Shown here: positions 63,381-64,000 of the stretch, piece by piece | Numbering within the stretch: the stretch's first letter is position 1 | How the letters are laid out: each line of letters starts with the position of its first letter | From: JABMQW01 sp964439935 | GTDB lineage: Bacteria; Fidelibacterota; Marinisomatia; Marinisomatales; TCS56 | Length of the DNA: 64,000 bases | Assembly (NCBI GenBank): GCA_964439935.1 | Contig: CAYTPW010000012.1 | Location: 1-64,000 of the forward strand | Direction: 5' to 3' | The notes under the pieces: generated by a model | Told to the model about the DNA's origin: nothing | The model's input: only the letters and a program-made list of their open reading frames with translations | Database searches by the model: none | Program-made: the position numbers and the translations under genes

Positions 63381-64000
63381 CTATTTTAGCAGAACTATCT
63401 TCCTGGTCACCGTAGCAGTGGTTGTTCTCAACTGAGCAAAATATACACCTGAGGAGCTGTTAAATGCATCCCAGCTGGTTTGATGCCTCCCGGCTTTCCG
63501 ATAAGTATTTTCAAGCAATATTACCTGGTGACCGGCGATGTCCATAATTGCCAGTTGAATTGGTTGCTCCTGATCCAAATAATATTCCAGAGTTACACGT
63601 GCATTAAATGGATTGGGATAAGCTGGTAATAGTACAATTGCAGTTGGAATTGCGTGCTCTGATGCAGTAGAAACCGGTGGTAATTCAAATCCGCTAAAAT
63701 TGAATATTCCATTAGATACACTTATCGTTGGAGGAAAAGGAAAACCCGCCTTTAGGAAGGTTCCACTGAATACGCCGTTTAGAGTATCCGTTGAAACAAC
63801 ATCCACCGTTATTGTGCCGCTGACGCCAAAATAAGTGTAAGCTGCAATTTCGTCTATAATTTGGATTAAAAGGGAATCCAGTGTAGGTAAACCGCTTGTC
63901 GTATCGCTAACTAAATCCAATAATCCAACAACAAAACTGGTGTCTATCCCCGACATGAAAGCCGCCAGAACTGTCAGTTCCGTCTCGCCGCCTGGCAAAG
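63381..64000 (-). CDS. C-terminal part of secreted protein with sorting domain
   Basis: The frame is open to the window edge, so the N-terminus is missing (206 residues in view). The visible part has a Gly/Ser/Thr-rich beta region (about 1-125). It ends with a Por/T9SS-like sorting domain: LPAYPNPFNARVTLEYYL, MDIAGHQVILLEN, SGVYFAQLRT and terminal TRKIVLLK. The domain is the same family as that at the end of the LRR protein at 37206. Function unknown; surface-exposed or secreted protein inferred. No strong terminator is seen in the 216-base gap to carA. Confidence 0.8.
   Translation of the reverse strand, partial: LPGGETELTVLAAFMSGIDTSFVVGLLDLVSDTTSGLPTLDSLLIQIIDEIAAYTYFGVSGTITVDVVSTDTLNGVFSGTFLKAGFPFPPTISVSNGIFNFSGFELPPVSTASEHAIPTAIVLLPAYPNPFNARVTLEYYLDQEQPIQLAIMDIAGHQVILLENTYRKAGRHQTSWDAFNSSSGVYFAQLRTTTATVTRKIVLLK

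Overview
The window looks like a chromosomal segment of a Gram-negative bacterium of the FCB superphylum. Three things suggest this. Two secreted proteins end in a Por/type IX-style C-terminal sorting domain (YPNPFN motif, terminal KKVLLLK or KIVLLK). YbeY carries the HLLGFED form of its metal motif. Large two-module FtsX/MacB permeases ending in NPVDALKYE-type tails are typical of these phyla. Base composition is moderate, roughly 40-45% GC by eye. Neomarinimicrobiota- or Calditrichota-like lineages fit best, but the phylum is inferred, not shown.

Layout. (1) 1-1277: an edge-truncated small membrane protein, a glycine-zipper lipoprotein and a doubtful small ORF. (2) 1532-10435: housekeeping genes on the minus strand: mazG, ybeY, pgpH-like HD hydrolase, acyl-CoA dehydrogenase, fabH, recJ, RNase P RNA, a C4 zinc-ribbon coiled-coil protein and tRNA-Val(CAC). 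(3) 10653-35449: a ~25 kb surface-polysaccharide locus. Three genes lie on the plus strand (a GT2, a UDP-HexNAc dehydrogenase and an L-2-hydroxyglutarate oxidase). A long, tightly packed minus-strand run follows, from a UDP-glucuronate 4-epimerase through nucleotidyltransferases, methyltransferases, a Wzx-type flippase, a multi-TM GT-C-like protein and many GT2/GT4 glycosyltransferases to a WcaJ-type initiating phosphotransferase. (4) 35595-37138: fetAB-like ABC exporter. (5) 37206-40670: a secreted leucine-rich-repeat protein and gpmI. (6) 41024-50644: an efflux-type operon with a HlyD-like adaptor, a LolD/MacB-type ATPase broken by an in-frame TAA, three consecutive ~800-aa FtsX permeases and a small conserved-looking protein.

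(7) 50670-58167 is the most unusual part: a DNA-damage mutagenesis island. It runs lexA, a four-helix-bundle (S23-type) gene, a catalytically degenerate ImuB-like Y-family protein, a DUF559 endonuclease-like gene and dnaE2/imuC, and is followed by an SRAP/YedK gene. The lexA-to-dnaE2 part lies between two direct copies of a ~290-300 bp composite palindromic repeat. The S23 gene is flanked by inverted heptamer arrays, and the downstream array supplies the TTG start of imuB. The DUF559 gene is followed by a G/C-rich palindrome, which supplies the Shine-Dalgarno and GTG start region of dnaE2. A perfect tandem arrangement of two similar 11-mers sits at the expected lexA operator position.

(8) 58168-64000: nicotinamidase-like hydrolase, carB, carA and the C-terminal part of a second secreted protein with a sorting domain.

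Two coding anomalies deserve direct checking. One is the nonsense codon in the ABC ATPase (42622-42624). The other is a GT4 gene whose conserved N-terminus is recovered only by initiating at ATT (19456) behind a good Shine-Dalgarno sequence.
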